A stretch of 64,000 bases of DNA from Mesorhizobium sp. (GTDB lineage: Bacteria; Pseudomonadota; Alphaproteobacteria; Rhizobiales; Rhizobiaceae). Shown here one piece after another: positions 43,767 to 51,858 of this stretch; position 1 is the stretch's first letter; the number at the start of each line of letters is the position of its first letter. Made by a program: the position numbers and the translations under genes. The DNA lies in the NCBI RefSeq assembly GCF_016793485.1, contig NZ_JAEULZ010000019.1:26571-90570 (forward strand), given 5' to 3'. Below the pieces are notes generated by a model. It saw only the letters and a program-made list of their open reading frames with translations, made no database searches and had not been told where the DNA came from.

Positions 43767-44398
43767 GGCAAGACGACTACGAACGGCTACTTGACGTCGC
43801 AGGGCCCGTTTCACGTGAAACATTCAGAGACCTCCAGGCCTTTGAAGCGATGTTCATGACATGGGCCCAACGGGTCAATCTGGTCGCGCCGTCCACGCTA
43901 AAGGATGTGTGGCATCGCCATATTCTTGACAGCGCTCAACTTTTTCCCCTCGCTCCAACGACCTTGAAGTGGCTTGATCTGGGATCTGGCGGAGGGTTCC
44001 CAGGTCTTGTCCTTGCTTTTCTGTTGCGGGAACGAGGCGGACGAATCGATCTCGTGGACAGCAACCATAAAAAGGCAGGGTTCTTGCAGGCGGCCATTGG
44101 GCAGTTTTCCCTTCCCGCTAAAGTTCACGCGGAGAGAATTGACAAAATCGGGTCGCTTGACGGTACAGAAATCGTAACGGCTCGTGCGCTGGCTCCTCTC
44201 AACGAGCTTTTAGGCCTGACTTTTCCCTGGCTTTCGCAAACCGCAAGAGGCCTTTTTCATAAAGGTCGGGATTATCGTCAGGAAGTGGAAGAAAGCATTC
44301 CCGCGTGGCGGTTCGATCTGATAGAACATCAGAGCAAGATCGACGACGACAGCGTCATTCTCGAAATAGGGAACCTGACGCGCCGGAGTGCGGTTTAG
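43763..44398 (+). CDS. rsmG: 16S rRNA (guanine527-N7)-methyltransferase RsmG (GidB)
   Basis: AdoMet-dependent methylase for G527 of 16S rRNA; its loss gives low-level streptomycin resistance in other bacteria. The 211-residue protein has VSRETF at residues 16-21, the AdoMet motif [15 protein letters not shown] near residue 71, [11 protein letters not shown] near residue 100, and [14 protein letters not shown] near residue 135. Start TTG 43763 overlaps the mnmG stop. The VSRETF codons contain a parS site, a known origin-proximal arrangement in bacteria. It is 38 bp before the parA start. Confidence 0.93.
   Translation: MRQDDYERLLDVAGPVSRETFRDLQAFEAMFMTWAQRVNLVAPSTLKDVWHRHILDSAQLFPLAPTTLKWLDLGSGGGFPGLVLAFLLRERGGRIDLVDSNHKKAGFLQAAIGQFSLPAKVHAERIDKIGSLDGTEIVTARALAPLNELLGLTFPWLSQTARGLFHKGRDYRQEVEESIPAWRFDLIEHQSKIDDDSVILEIGNLTRRSAV
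43807..43822. promoter_or_regulatory. parS: parS site inside rsmG
   Basis: The 14-base palindrome GTTTCACGTGAAAC at 43808-43821 is perfect; the flanks are C (43807, consensus T) and A, giving 15 of 16. It encodes Val-Ser-Arg-Glu-Thr of the RsmG N-terminus and lies about 610 bp upstream of parA. It is one of the two closest matches to consensus among the four sites seen. Confidence 0.85.
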
Positions 44399-44435
44399 CT
44401 GAACGCTAAAATCATCGGAAATGCATAGGGTTACA

Positions 44436-45233
44436 ATGAAACCCGGACCTCGTATCATAACATTGGCCAATCAGAAGGGCGGTGTCGGTAAGACCACCAC
44501 CGCCATAAACCTCGCTACCGCGCTTGCGGCGATCGGTGAGCGAGTCCTGATCGTCGATCTCGACCCACAAGGGAATGCGTCGACAGGCCTGGGCATCAAT
44601 CGTCGGGAACGTACCGTTTCGTCCTACGATGTGCTGACGGGTGAGCTACGGTTGGAAGAAGCCGCCATGGAAACAGCCGTTCCCGGCCTCTCCATCGTGC
44701 CATCCACCCTTGATCTGCTCGGTATCGAGATGGAGATTGCCGGCGCCCCTGATCGTGTGCTGCGACTGCGCAATGCGGTTCTGGATTCCTCGCTGAGGAA
44801 CGCGCCTTACACCTACATCCTGATCGACTGCCCTCCGTCGCTTAATCTTCTTACTTTGAATTCCATGGCTGCAGCAGACTCGGTACTTGTCCCGCTACAG
44901 TGCGAATTCTTTGCACTCGAAGGCTTGAGCCAACTCCTTGAAACTGTTGAGCAAATTCGGAATTCTATCAACCCGGACCTGACGATCCAAGGTATTGTTT
45001 TGACGATGTTCGACGGGCGCAACAGCTTTGCTCGCCAAGTCGTCGAGGACGTGCGCGAGCATATGGGCGACAAGGTCTACGAGACCGTTATTCCCCGTAA
45101 CGTGCGGGTGTCCGAAGCGCCATCCTACGGCAAGCCGGCCATCCTTTACGATCTCAGGTGCTCAGGCAGCCAAGCCTACCTTCAGCTCGCTTCCGAGGTC
45201 ATTCGCCGCGAGCGGCAACTGCGCGCTGCTTAA
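44436..45233 (+). CDS. parA: Chromosome partitioning ATPase ParA (Soj)
   Basis: Walker-type ATPase that drives origin segregation with ParB-parS by a diffusion-ratchet on the nucleoid. The 265-residue protein has the deviant Walker A ANQKGGVGKTTTAINLATAL (about residues 10-29, with the signature lysine), DLDPQGNASTGLG near residue 42, LIDCPPSLNLLTLN near residue 124 and QCEFFALEGLSQLLET near residue 152. ATG 44436 has AGGG five bases upstream; ATG 44421 is also in frame but its GGAA touches the codon. It is followed by parB after 32 bp. Confidence 0.95.
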   Translation: MKPGPRIITLANQKGGVGKTTTAINLATALAAIGERVLIVDLDPQGNASTGLGINRRERTVSSYDVLTGELRLEEAAMETAVPGLSIVPSTLDLLGIEMEIAGAPDRVLRLRNAVLDSSLRNAPYTYILIDCPPSLNLLTLNSMAAADSVLVPLQCEFFALEGLSQLLETVEQIRNSINPDLTIQGIVLTMFDGRNSFARQVVEDVREHMGDKVYETVIPRNVRVSEAPSYGKPAILYDLRCSGSQAYLQLASEVIRRERQLRAA

Positions 45234-45265
45234 GCCTCGATTCGGACTCGAAACAAACCGGATTC

Positions 45266-46156
45266 ATGATGAACGACGAACAATCCAAGAAAAGACTCGG
45301 GCGGGGACTTGCCGCGCTCATCGGAGAAATGGACCGGCCAGCAGCCAGGGAGACCACTCAGGCGCCTTCTGTTACCGCGCCCGCAGCGGACGGCCGAGTG
45401 CCGATCGAATTCGTCTCGCCGAACCCCAAAAATCCGCGTCGGTCCTTTGCAGAACCGGATTTGAGCGATCTCGCCCAGTCCATTCGCGAGCATGGCATCG
45501 TGCAGCCGGTGCTGGTCCGCCGGAAAGCAGATGGCAAGTATGAAATCATTGCCGGCGAGCGCCGCTGGCGCGCTGCACAGAAAGCCGGGCTGACCGAAAT
45601 TCCTGTCCTGGTCCGCGATGTGGACGACCGCACAGCGCTCGAACTTGCCATCATCGAGAATGTCCAGCGCGCCGACCTGAACCCTGTCGAAGAGGCGCTG
45701 GGGTACCAGCAGCTGATCGACGATCATAGCTATACGCAAGCGGATCTTGGCAACGTGATCGGCAAAAGCCGAAGCCATGTCGCCAACACGCTCCGGCTGC
45801 TCAAGCTGCCGGAGTCGATCCGTGATCTTCTCGTCAACGGCTCGTTGTCCGCAGGGCATGCGCGTACGCTGGTGACGGCTGACGATCCGTCTTCGCTCGC
45901 GCGACGTATCGTCGACGGCGGGCTGTCGGTTCGACAGGCCGAGGCCCTCGCCCAGCAGCCCCAGGGCGCTCCCAAGCCGCGGCAGGCTGTTACCCCGCAG
46001 GAGAAAGACCCCGATACGCTGGCGCTCGAGAAGCTTTTGTCCGACGTTACTGGTCTCTCTGTAGCTATTGCGCACAAGGACAAGGGCGGCGAGGTGCGGA
46101 TTGGCTACCGGACGCTGGATCAGCTCGACGATATTTGTCGCCGTTTGCAGCAGTAA
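45266..46156 (+). CDS. parB: Chromosome partitioning protein ParB
   Basis: CTP-dependent DNA clamp that loads at parS and recruits ParA and SMC. The 296-residue protein has the N-terminal ParA-contact segment LGRGLAALIG (residues 11-20), the CTP-binding boxes VSPNPKNPRRSF (about 50-61), GERRWRAA (97-104) and IIENVQRADLNPVEEA (about 126-141), the parS-reading helix-turn-helix TQADLGNVIGKSRSHVANTL (about 152-171) and a C-terminal dimer domain. Either ATG of the tandem ATGATG at 45266/45269 could be used. It is convergent with holA. Confidence 0.95.
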   Translation: MMNDEQSKKRLGRGLAALIGEMDRPAARETTQAPSVTAPAADGRVPIEFVSPNPKNPRRSFAEPDLSDLAQSIREHGIVQPVLVRRKADGKYEIIAGERRWRAAQKAGLTEIPVLVRDVDDRTALELAIIENVQRADLNPVEEALGYQQLIDDHSYTQADLGNVIGKSRSHVANTLRLLKLPESIRDLLVNGSLSAGHARTLVTADDPSSLARRIVDGGLSVRQAEALAQQPQGAPKPRQAVTPQEKDPDTLALEKLLSDVTGLSVAIAHKDKGGEVRIGYRTLDQLDDICRRLQQ

Positions 46157-46172
46157 GTTAGCCGGCTATTCA

Positions 46173-47201
46173 TTACCTGAATCGCGACGCCTCGACCGCC
46201 ATCGCCAACAATGCATGGCGGGTGATTTCCGTCGCAAGGGCCGGCTGACGGCGTGTCGCAAAGATGGCGGCTTGTAGCCGGGCCAGGCCTCGCTGCAACG
46301 CTTCCGGAGACCATCTCTCGAGCGCGCGCTCGACGAGCTTGCGCCGAGCAAAAAAGACCGGTGGTTTCGCTGCGGCGACGACAGCGGCTGCATTGCGGCC
46401 ACCAGTCATCGACGACCGCATAAGCTGAAGCGCCTGCAATTGGCGGAGCGCGCCGGCCAGGATGGGATAAACCTGCCCTGCACCAAGAGCGTGGCGGGTA
46501 AAGGCAACGTCGAAATCGGCGACTTTTCCTTCCAGAACAGCATCGACCGCGTCGTCTACCGATGTTCCTGAAACATCGCCGGTGAGGGCAAGAACGTCCT
46601 CGATCTGAATTTGCGCTTGGCCATAAGCATAAAGGGCGAGCTTTGCGATCTCTGCCCGGGTCGCAAGCCGGTCTCCGCCGAGATTGTTGCGAAGCGCCGC
46701 GCGCGCTTCCATTGTTATGCCGACACCGGACTTCCCGAGCTCGTCGTCGATCACTTGGTCGATGGCGCGACCTTCATCGACATAGCAGGGAAGAGCCATG
46801 CCGATGGCACTTCCTTCCACGACAGTTCGCAGGGCGGCGCCCTTCTTGAGTTCACCGGCCTCGATCAGAATCACGGCATCGCGCGGCGGGTTGAGCGACA
46901 ATGTCTTCACGTCGTCGGCGAGGGCTTTCTGAGCACCGGCATTGCGCACCCAAAGCAGACGCCTGTCGGAGAACATCGGCACTGTGCCCGCTTCGTCAAG
47001 AAGGCGGCCTTGCTCGGCCTCGCTGGCTTCCAGCCTGACGACGGAAAACGGGTCCTCCAGTGGAAGTCCGGTTTGACCGGCGAAAGCCATGGCCCTTTCG
47101 GAGACAAGCCCGCGATCCGGCCCATAAAGGAGTACGATCGCGACCGCTTCTGCCGGACGCCGGAGCCAGGCGTCGACCTCATGTGCTTTCTTCTGAGCCA
47201 T
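46173..47201 (-). CDS. holA: DNA polymerase III delta subunit HolA
   Basis: Clamp-loader subunit that opens the sliding clamp. The 342-residue protein shows the delta-subunit pattern: AIVLLYGPDRGLVSERA near residue 22, DPFSVVRLEASE near residue 50, RLLWVRNAG near residue 80, a Rossmann-like second domain and a helical C-terminal collar domain (AGALRQLQALQLMR near residue 258). I chose ATG 47201 (MAQKKAHEV), the usual rhizobial start; ATG 47219 is in frame six codons earlier. In rhizobia holA often sits downstream of leuS and lptE; here a dimethylformamidase-like gene diverges from its 5' side instead. Confidence 0.9.
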   Translation of the reverse strand: MAQKKAHEVDAWLRRPAEAVAIVLLYGPDRGLVSERAMAFAGQTGLPLEDPFSVVRLEASEAEQGRLLDEAGTVPMFSDRRLLWVRNAGAQKALADDVKTLSLNPPRDAVILIEAGELKKGAALRTVVEGSAIGMALPCYVDEGRAIDQVIDDELGKSGVGITMEARAALRNNLGGDRLATRAEIAKLALYAYGQAQIQIEDVLALTGDVSGTSVDDAVDAVLEGKVADFDVAFTRHALGAGQVYPILAGALRQLQALQLMRSSMTGGRNAAAVVAAAKPPVFFARRKLVERALERWSPEALQRGLARLQAAIFATRRQPALATEITRHALLAMAVEASRFR

Positions 47202-47357
47202 CGCCTGCACAGCTATCATGTTCCGCGGGAAGTCGGAAGAATTGCTCGCTGATCACGCAGACCAATCCGGTGGATTTGGAATGCCAGCGCCTCGCATCCC
47301 TTGACGATCTGAGGTCTTCCACGGTGAACTATTGCCACAACGGCGCATGGCAGATCG

Positions 47358-48998
47358 ATGGCGTTCCAGTATCCGGATTTTGGCCTGACGGCAGAACAGC
47401 GGCGCTTCGCGGTGCGCGGCCATTATTATGAATTTCCGGGCATGGATGGCGAGCGCGGCGAAATCTGGTGCTACACCGACCGGACCTCTTACCGGCACGG
47501 CGAAACCGTGACGTTCCATGTCAGCGGCACCTCACGGTCTTTTTCATTGCGGATTGATCGCGACGGGGCGACCGAAACGAATGTCCTGACGAAGAACAAT
47601 CTCGATTGCCGCTGGCAGGATACGCCTGACCAATGCTCGGTCGATGGCTGCGGCTGGCAGCCAACCTTCGAAATCGCCATCGACGACAGCTGGCCGTCCG
47701 GGGCGTATCGCGCGACCTTGACCGCGCAAGGCCGCGACGGATCGGAAATCTCCTGCAGCCATCTTTTCATCGTTGCCCCGCGTGAAAGTCTGAAGTCAGG
47801 ACGCATCCTGCAGGTTGCGGCGACCGGAACATGGCTTGCCTACAATACGTGGGGTGGTTCGAATGCCTATCAGGGCATCACCGGGCCAAACCGCGATCAG
47901 TATGCTACGGCCGTTTCGACGCAACGTCCCTGGTGTCGCGGCTTCGTCACTCTTCCGGCGGGTGCGCCGCGTGTCCCGATCGAGATAAGCCTGCCGCCGA
48001 AAACCGTCCCTCGCTACCCGCACATGGAATGGGCTTTCGCGACGGGACATTCGAAAAAATATGCCTCGGCGGGATGGGCGAGCTACGACAGCCACTTTTT
48101 TCGATGGGCGGAACGGGCCGGTTACGAGGTCGACCTCTGCTCCCAGCACGACCTTCACTTCAGGCCGGATATTCTGGCAGGCTACGACTGCGCGGTCTTC
48201 GTCGGGCATGACGAATACTGGACCTGGGAAATGCGCGATGCGGTGGACAATTATGTCGACGCCGGCGGACACGCCGCACGTTTCGCCGGTAACTTCATGT
48301 GGCAGACTCGTCTGGAGGACGAAGGCCGGCGACAGGTCTGCTTCAAGTACCGCGCACGTTCCGAGGATCCGGTCTATCAAGCTGGCAATGTCACGCGAGC
48401 CACGAACTCGTGGGAGGCTCCGGAGATCGGCCGACCCGGCGCACTTACCTTCGGCCTGAACGCGACCAGAGGCGTCTATGCTGGCTGGGGTGGTTGCGCG
48501 CCACGCGGGGCAAGGGGCTTTCCGGTCTATCGCCCCGAGCATTGGGCCTTCAGCGGAACCGGCATCTATTATGGTGACCTGCTTGGCGCCGACAGCCATG
48601 TTTTTGGCTATGAGGTTGACGGTCTCGACTATGAGATCAGAGGCGGATTGCCCTTTCCGACCGAGGGAAGCGGCGCGCCCGATGGACTGGAGGTCCTGGC
48701 GCTCGGGCTCGCAAGCCAGGTGGAGGAAAGCGCCGACATGGCGGCTGAAGATCAGTTCCTCAGCGATGAAGACGGCCGCTTTACCGCAGAGACGCTGTTC
48801 GGTGAGGCAAGCGACGAAAATCTGGAAAAGGTGAAACGCGGCAACGGCATGATCGTCAACTTTCCACGCGGCAAGGGCGAGGTGTTTCATGCCGGCAGCT
48901 GTGAATGGGTCGCTGGCCTGCTGCGTCGGGATCCGATAATCGAGCAGGTGACGGCCAACGTGCTCGATCGCTATCTGCGACCTGGCAAGAGCAAATGA
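47358..48998 (+). CDS. N,N-dimethylformamidase beta-subunit-like protein
   Basis: A 546-residue protein resembling the C-terminal domain of the large subunit of dimethylformamidase, an iron amidohydrolase. Family-like segments include TWLAYNTWGGSNAYQG (about residues 158-172), SYDSHFFRWAERAGYEVDL (about 242-260), VGHDEYWTWEMRDA (about 282-295, containing an HxE pair at His284/Glu286 like the His-x-Glu of dimethylformamidase) and EVFHAGSCEWVAGLL near the end. It is shorter than the characterised subunit (about 760 residues) and no small alpha subunit is encoded nearby, so the true substrate may be another amide. It lies where lptE/leuS might be expected. Confidence 0.8.
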   Translation: MAFQYPDFGLTAEQRRFAVRGHYYEFPGMDGERGEIWCYTDRTSYRHGETVTFHVSGTSRSFSLRIDRDGATETNVLTKNNLDCRWQDTPDQCSVDGCGWQPTFEIAIDDSWPSGAYRATLTAQGRDGSEISCSHLFIVAPRESLKSGRILQVAATGTWLAYNTWGGSNAYQGITGPNRDQYATAVSTQRPWCRGFVTLPAGAPRVPIEISLPPKTVPRYPHMEWAFATGHSKKYASAGWASYDSHFFRWAERAGYEVDLCSQHDLHFRPDILAGYDCAVFVGHDEYWTWEMRDAVDNYVDAGGHAARFAGNFMWQTRLEDEGRRQVCFKYRARSEDPVYQAGNVTRATNSWEAPEIGRPGALTFGLNATRGVYAGWGGCAPRGARGFPVYRPEHWAFSGTGIYYGDLLGADSHVFGYEVDGLDYEIRGGLPFPTEGSGAPDGLEVLALGLASQVEESADMAAEDQFLSDEDGRFTAETLFGEASDENLEKVKRGNGMIVNFPRGKGEVFHAGSCEWVAGLLRRDPIIEQVTANVLDRYLRPGKSK

Positions 48999-49019
48999 AA
49001 TCAATGATATTGGTAAGCG

Positions 49020-49535
49020 ATGACTAACGGTCCCCACGTGGCCATTCGGCCCGCCGTAGATACGGATGTCGAGGCGATCCATTCCGCTGTGCTCGCGATT
49101 GCGGAGGCCGTTGGGGAGAGTCACAAGGTAAGAAGCACGCCGGAGGACATTCGTCGCTTTGGGTTTGGTCAAGCTCCATCCTTCGCCGTGCTTATCGCGG
49201 AAATCGACGGCCGCTTTGCCGGCTGCTGCCTCTACTTCCCAAGCTTTTCTACCTGGTTTGGAGCACCGGGCGCCTATGTCCAGGATTTCTACGTCCGCGA
49301 CGAATTTCGCGGCCAGGGTATCGGGGAAAGGCTGCTCCGGCGTTTGGCTGCGCTTACCCGCGAAAGCGGCGGCTGCTACATCCGGTTGTCGGTCGACAAG
49401 CAAAATCGACGCGCTCAGGCTTTCTATTCGCGGTGCGGCTTGCGACTGAGTGACAGCGAGCAGATACACGCGGCCCGGGGCGAGGATTTCCAAATGCTGG
49501 CCGATGCGGACGAACCCGACCAGGTGTCTCGATGA
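49020..49535 (+). CDS. GNAT family N-acetyltransferase
   Basis: A 171-residue acetyl-CoA-dependent acetyltransferase. The N-terminal strand-helix (VAIRPAVDTDVEAIHSAVLAI), GRFAGCCLYFPSFSTW, the acetyl-CoA loop VRDEFRGQGIGERLLRRL (about residues 92-109) and VDKQNRRAQAFYSRCGLRL (about 125-143) are all canonical. Its start is 21 bp past the dimethylformamidase-like gene and its stop overlaps the deacetylase gene by ATGA, so all three are probably one operon. Pairing of an acetylase with an acetylpolyamine amidohydrolase suggests a polyamine or amine substrate, but this is inference. Confidence 0.85.
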   Translation: MTNGPHVAIRPAVDTDVEAIHSAVLAIAEAVGESHKVRSTPEDIRRFGFGQAPSFAVLIAEIDGRFAGCCLYFPSFSTWFGAPGAYVQDFYVRDEFRGQGIGERLLRRLAALTRESGGCYIRLSVDKQNRRAQAFYSRCGLRLSDSEQIHAARGEDFQMLADADEPDQVSR

Positions 49536-50563
49536 AAGCTTTTTTCGCAGAGGAACAGGACCGTCACGATCCCAAGTCGTTTTTGTCCTCGGGCGCACCC
49601 AAACCGAACCCTGAAGTGCCAGAGCGCACCAAGCGGCTGCTGGCTGGGGCCAAGGCGGCCGGCTGCGTTGTCGAGCGCCCGGAGAGCCATGGACTCGGCC
49701 CAATCGCTGCCATTCACACTTCGGAATACATTGATTTTCTGAGCGGCATCTATGAACGTTGGCGTCTGATCGAAGGGTCCTCGCCCGAAGTCATTCCGAA
49801 TATCCACCCGATCGAACGGCACGGAACATATCCCGCGTCTGCTGTCGGGCAGGCCGGCTACCATATGGCGGATACGTCTTGCCCCATTTCGGAATTCACC
49901 TGGGAAAGCGCCTGCTGGAGCGCCTGGACGGCAGTTTCGGCGGCGGAGGACGTACAGGCCGGCGCATCGAGCGCCTACGCACTTTGCAGGCCGCCGGGGC
50001 ACCATGCCTTTGCCGATGTCGCCGGGGGCTTCTGCTTCTTCAACAACTCGGCCATTGCGGCCCAGCGGCTGGTGAAGTCCGGTAGCCGCGTCGCGATTCT
50101 GGATGTCGACCTGCACCACGGCAATGGAACACAGGGCATATTCTACCGGCGAAGCGATGTCCTCACCGTATCGATCCACGCCGATCCGCTGCGGTTCTAT
50201 CCGTTCTTCTGGGGCCACGCCGACGAACGCGGCGAAGGCGCGGGGCTCGGCTCGAACCTTAACCTGCCACTCGAGCGCAAGTCGGACGATGCGCAGTTCC
50301 TCGCGGCACTGTCAGCAGCTTGTCGCCGCGTCGAGACGTTTGCTCCCGATGCACTGGTGGTCGCATTGGGTCTTGATGCATTCGAGGGCGACCCGTTTGG
50401 AGGCCTTTCAGTGACGACGGATGGTTTCGCCAGAATAGGCGAGGCCATTGCGACGCTGCGGCTGCCGACAGTTGTTGTCCAGGAGGGCGGCTATATTTGT
50501 GACGCGCTTTCAGACAATCTGGCCTCGTTTATTGGTGGCTTTTCGGAAAAGCATAGTATTTAG
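49532..50563 (+). CDS. Histone deacetylase-family acetylpolyamine amidohydrolase
   Basis: A 343-residue zinc deacetylase of the HDAC superfamily, closest in layout to bacterial acetylpolyamine amidohydrolases. Active-site features: RPPGHHAF (His157/His158 as general base pair), DVDLHHGNGTQ (zinc ligands Asp193 and His195), GLDAFEGDPFGG (third zinc ligand aspartate near residue 284) and VVQEGGY. The family removes acetyl groups from acetylated polyamines and related amines. It is coupled by ATGA to the GNAT gene upstream and followed 100 bp later by an M24 peptidase, hinting at amide or peptide catabolism. Confidence 0.88.
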   Translation: MKAFFAEEQDRHDPKSFLSSGAPKPNPEVPERTKRLLAGAKAAGCVVERPESHGLGPIAAIHTSEYIDFLSGIYERWRLIEGSSPEVIPNIHPIERHGTYPASAVGQAGYHMADTSCPISEFTWESACWSAWTAVSAAEDVQAGASSAYALCRPPGHHAFADVAGGFCFFNNSAIAAQRLVKSGSRVAILDVDLHHGNGTQGIFYRRSDVLTVSIHADPLRFYPFFWGHADERGEGAGLGSNLNLPLERKSDDAQFLAALSAACRRVETFAPDALVVALGLDAFEGDPFGGLSVTTDGFARIGEAIATLRLPTVVVQEGGYICDALSDNLASFIGGFSEKHSI

Positions 50564-50664
50564 CCGATCTGCAACTACTGGACCGCACAGGGTCAAGTGT
50601 TGCAAACTGGTAAGACCAGCAGCGGAGAGGCTTTTTGACCCGGCTGGTGGGAGAGGATGAAGGC

Positions 50665-51855
50665 ATGGACGCAGCGACCACAAGCCAGGTGGCCAAACCG
50701 CCGTTCGATCAGAGTCGCCTCGACAGGTTGATGGACGAGGCGGATTTCGATTTCCTCATCGCGACTTCCAAGCACAACGTCCAATACCTGCTTGGCGGCT
50801 ACAAGTTCATCTTCTTCTCGGGCATGGATGCGATAGGACACAGCCGGTATCTGCCCTTGGTCATCTATGAAAAGGGCAGGCCGGATCGCGCCGCCTATAT
50901 CGGCAACAAAATGGAATCCGGAGAGCACCAGAACAGGCCTTTCTGGACGCCGGAACTGCATACCGCGACATGGGGTTCTCTGGACGCAGCCGCGCTCGCT
51001 GCCGAACATCTGACCAAGATCGGTCGAACGGATGCACGCATCGGTATCGAGCCAGCCTTCCTGCCTTCGGATGCCTATATCGCGTTGAGGAAGGCGCTGC
51101 CGGAGGCGAAGGTGTTCGACGCGACCTCGACCTTCGAACGGATGCGCGCCCTGAAGACACCGGAAGAACTGGGGAAACTGCGCAAGGCGTCTGACCTGAT
51201 TACCGAATCCATGCTCGCGACGATAGCGGCGGCCAAGGAGGGATCGACCAAGGCTGACATCATCGAGCATCTGAGGCGCGAAGAAACCAACCGTGGCCTG
51301 CATTTCGAATATTGCCTGCTGACGCTCGGCTCTAGCCACAACCGTGCGTCTTCACCGCAAGCCTGGGCAAACGGCGAAGTGCTGTCGATCGATTCCGGCG
51401 GAAACAATCAAGGATATATCGGCGATCTCTGTCGCATGGGCATCCTCGGCGAGCCCGATGCCGAGCTTGAAGATCTGCTGCACGAGATCGAGGCTATCCA
51501 GCAGGCTGCTTTCTCGAAGATCAAGGCCGGCGCCATGGGCGAGGACATGATCATCGAGGCCGAGGCCACGCTGAAAACGTCTCCGTCAGCCGCCTTCACC
51601 GACTTCTTCTGCCATGGCATGGGCCTGATCAGCCATGAGGCGCCGTTCCTGATGACCAACCACCCGGTGGCCTATGAAGGCATCGATGCCGACAAGCCGC
51701 TCGAGGCGAACATGGTCATATCGGTCGAGACAACCATGCTTCATCCACGGCGCGGCTTCATAAAGCTCGAGGACACGGTTGCCGTGACCGCCGATGGCTA
51801 TGAGATGTTCGGCGAGACTGGGCGCGGCTGGAACAGGGGCGGGACTGCGAGCTGA
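50665..51855 (+). CDS. M24 family metallopeptidase (Xaa-Pro peptidase/creatinase-like)
   Basis: A 396-residue two-domain protein with the pita-bread fold. The N-terminal creatinase-like domain (residues 1-150) precedes the catalytic domain, whose five metal ligands can be placed: SIDSGGNNQGYIGDLCRMG (two Asp), CHGMGLISHE (His), VISVETTM (Glu) and IKLEDTVAVT (Glu). Members are Xaa-Pro aminopeptidases, dipeptidases, creatinases or DMSP lyases, so the substrate is open. Two starts are possible: TTG 50635 and ATG 50665, each with a GGAGAGG-type site upstream; I chose the ATG. It is convergent with the DMT exporter. Confidence 0.86.
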   Translation: MDAATTSQVAKPPFDQSRLDRLMDEADFDFLIATSKHNVQYLLGGYKFIFFSGMDAIGHSRYLPLVIYEKGRPDRAAYIGNKMESGEHQNRPFWTPELHTATWGSLDAAALAAEHLTKIGRTDARIGIEPAFLPSDAYIALRKALPEAKVFDATSTFERMRALKTPEELGKLRKASDLITESMLATIAAAKEGSTKADIIEHLRREETNRGLHFEYCLLTLGSSHNRASSPQAWANGEVLSIDSGGNNQGYIGDLCRMGILGEPDAELEDLLHEIEAIQQAAFSKIKAGAMGEDMIIEAEATLKTSPSAAFTDFFCHGMGLISHEAPFLMTNHPVAYEGIDADKPLEANMVISVETTMLHPRRGFIKLEDTVAVTADGYEMFGETGRGWNRGGTAS

Positions 51856-51858
51856 AAC

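Noticed and set aside
47796-49703. Long minus-strand open frame (635 codons) opposite the dimethylformamidase-like gene
   Set aside because: Product is Arg/Gly/Ala-rich low-complexity typical of antisense frames in high-GC DNA, with no start signal or domain, while the plus-strand genes have clear families.
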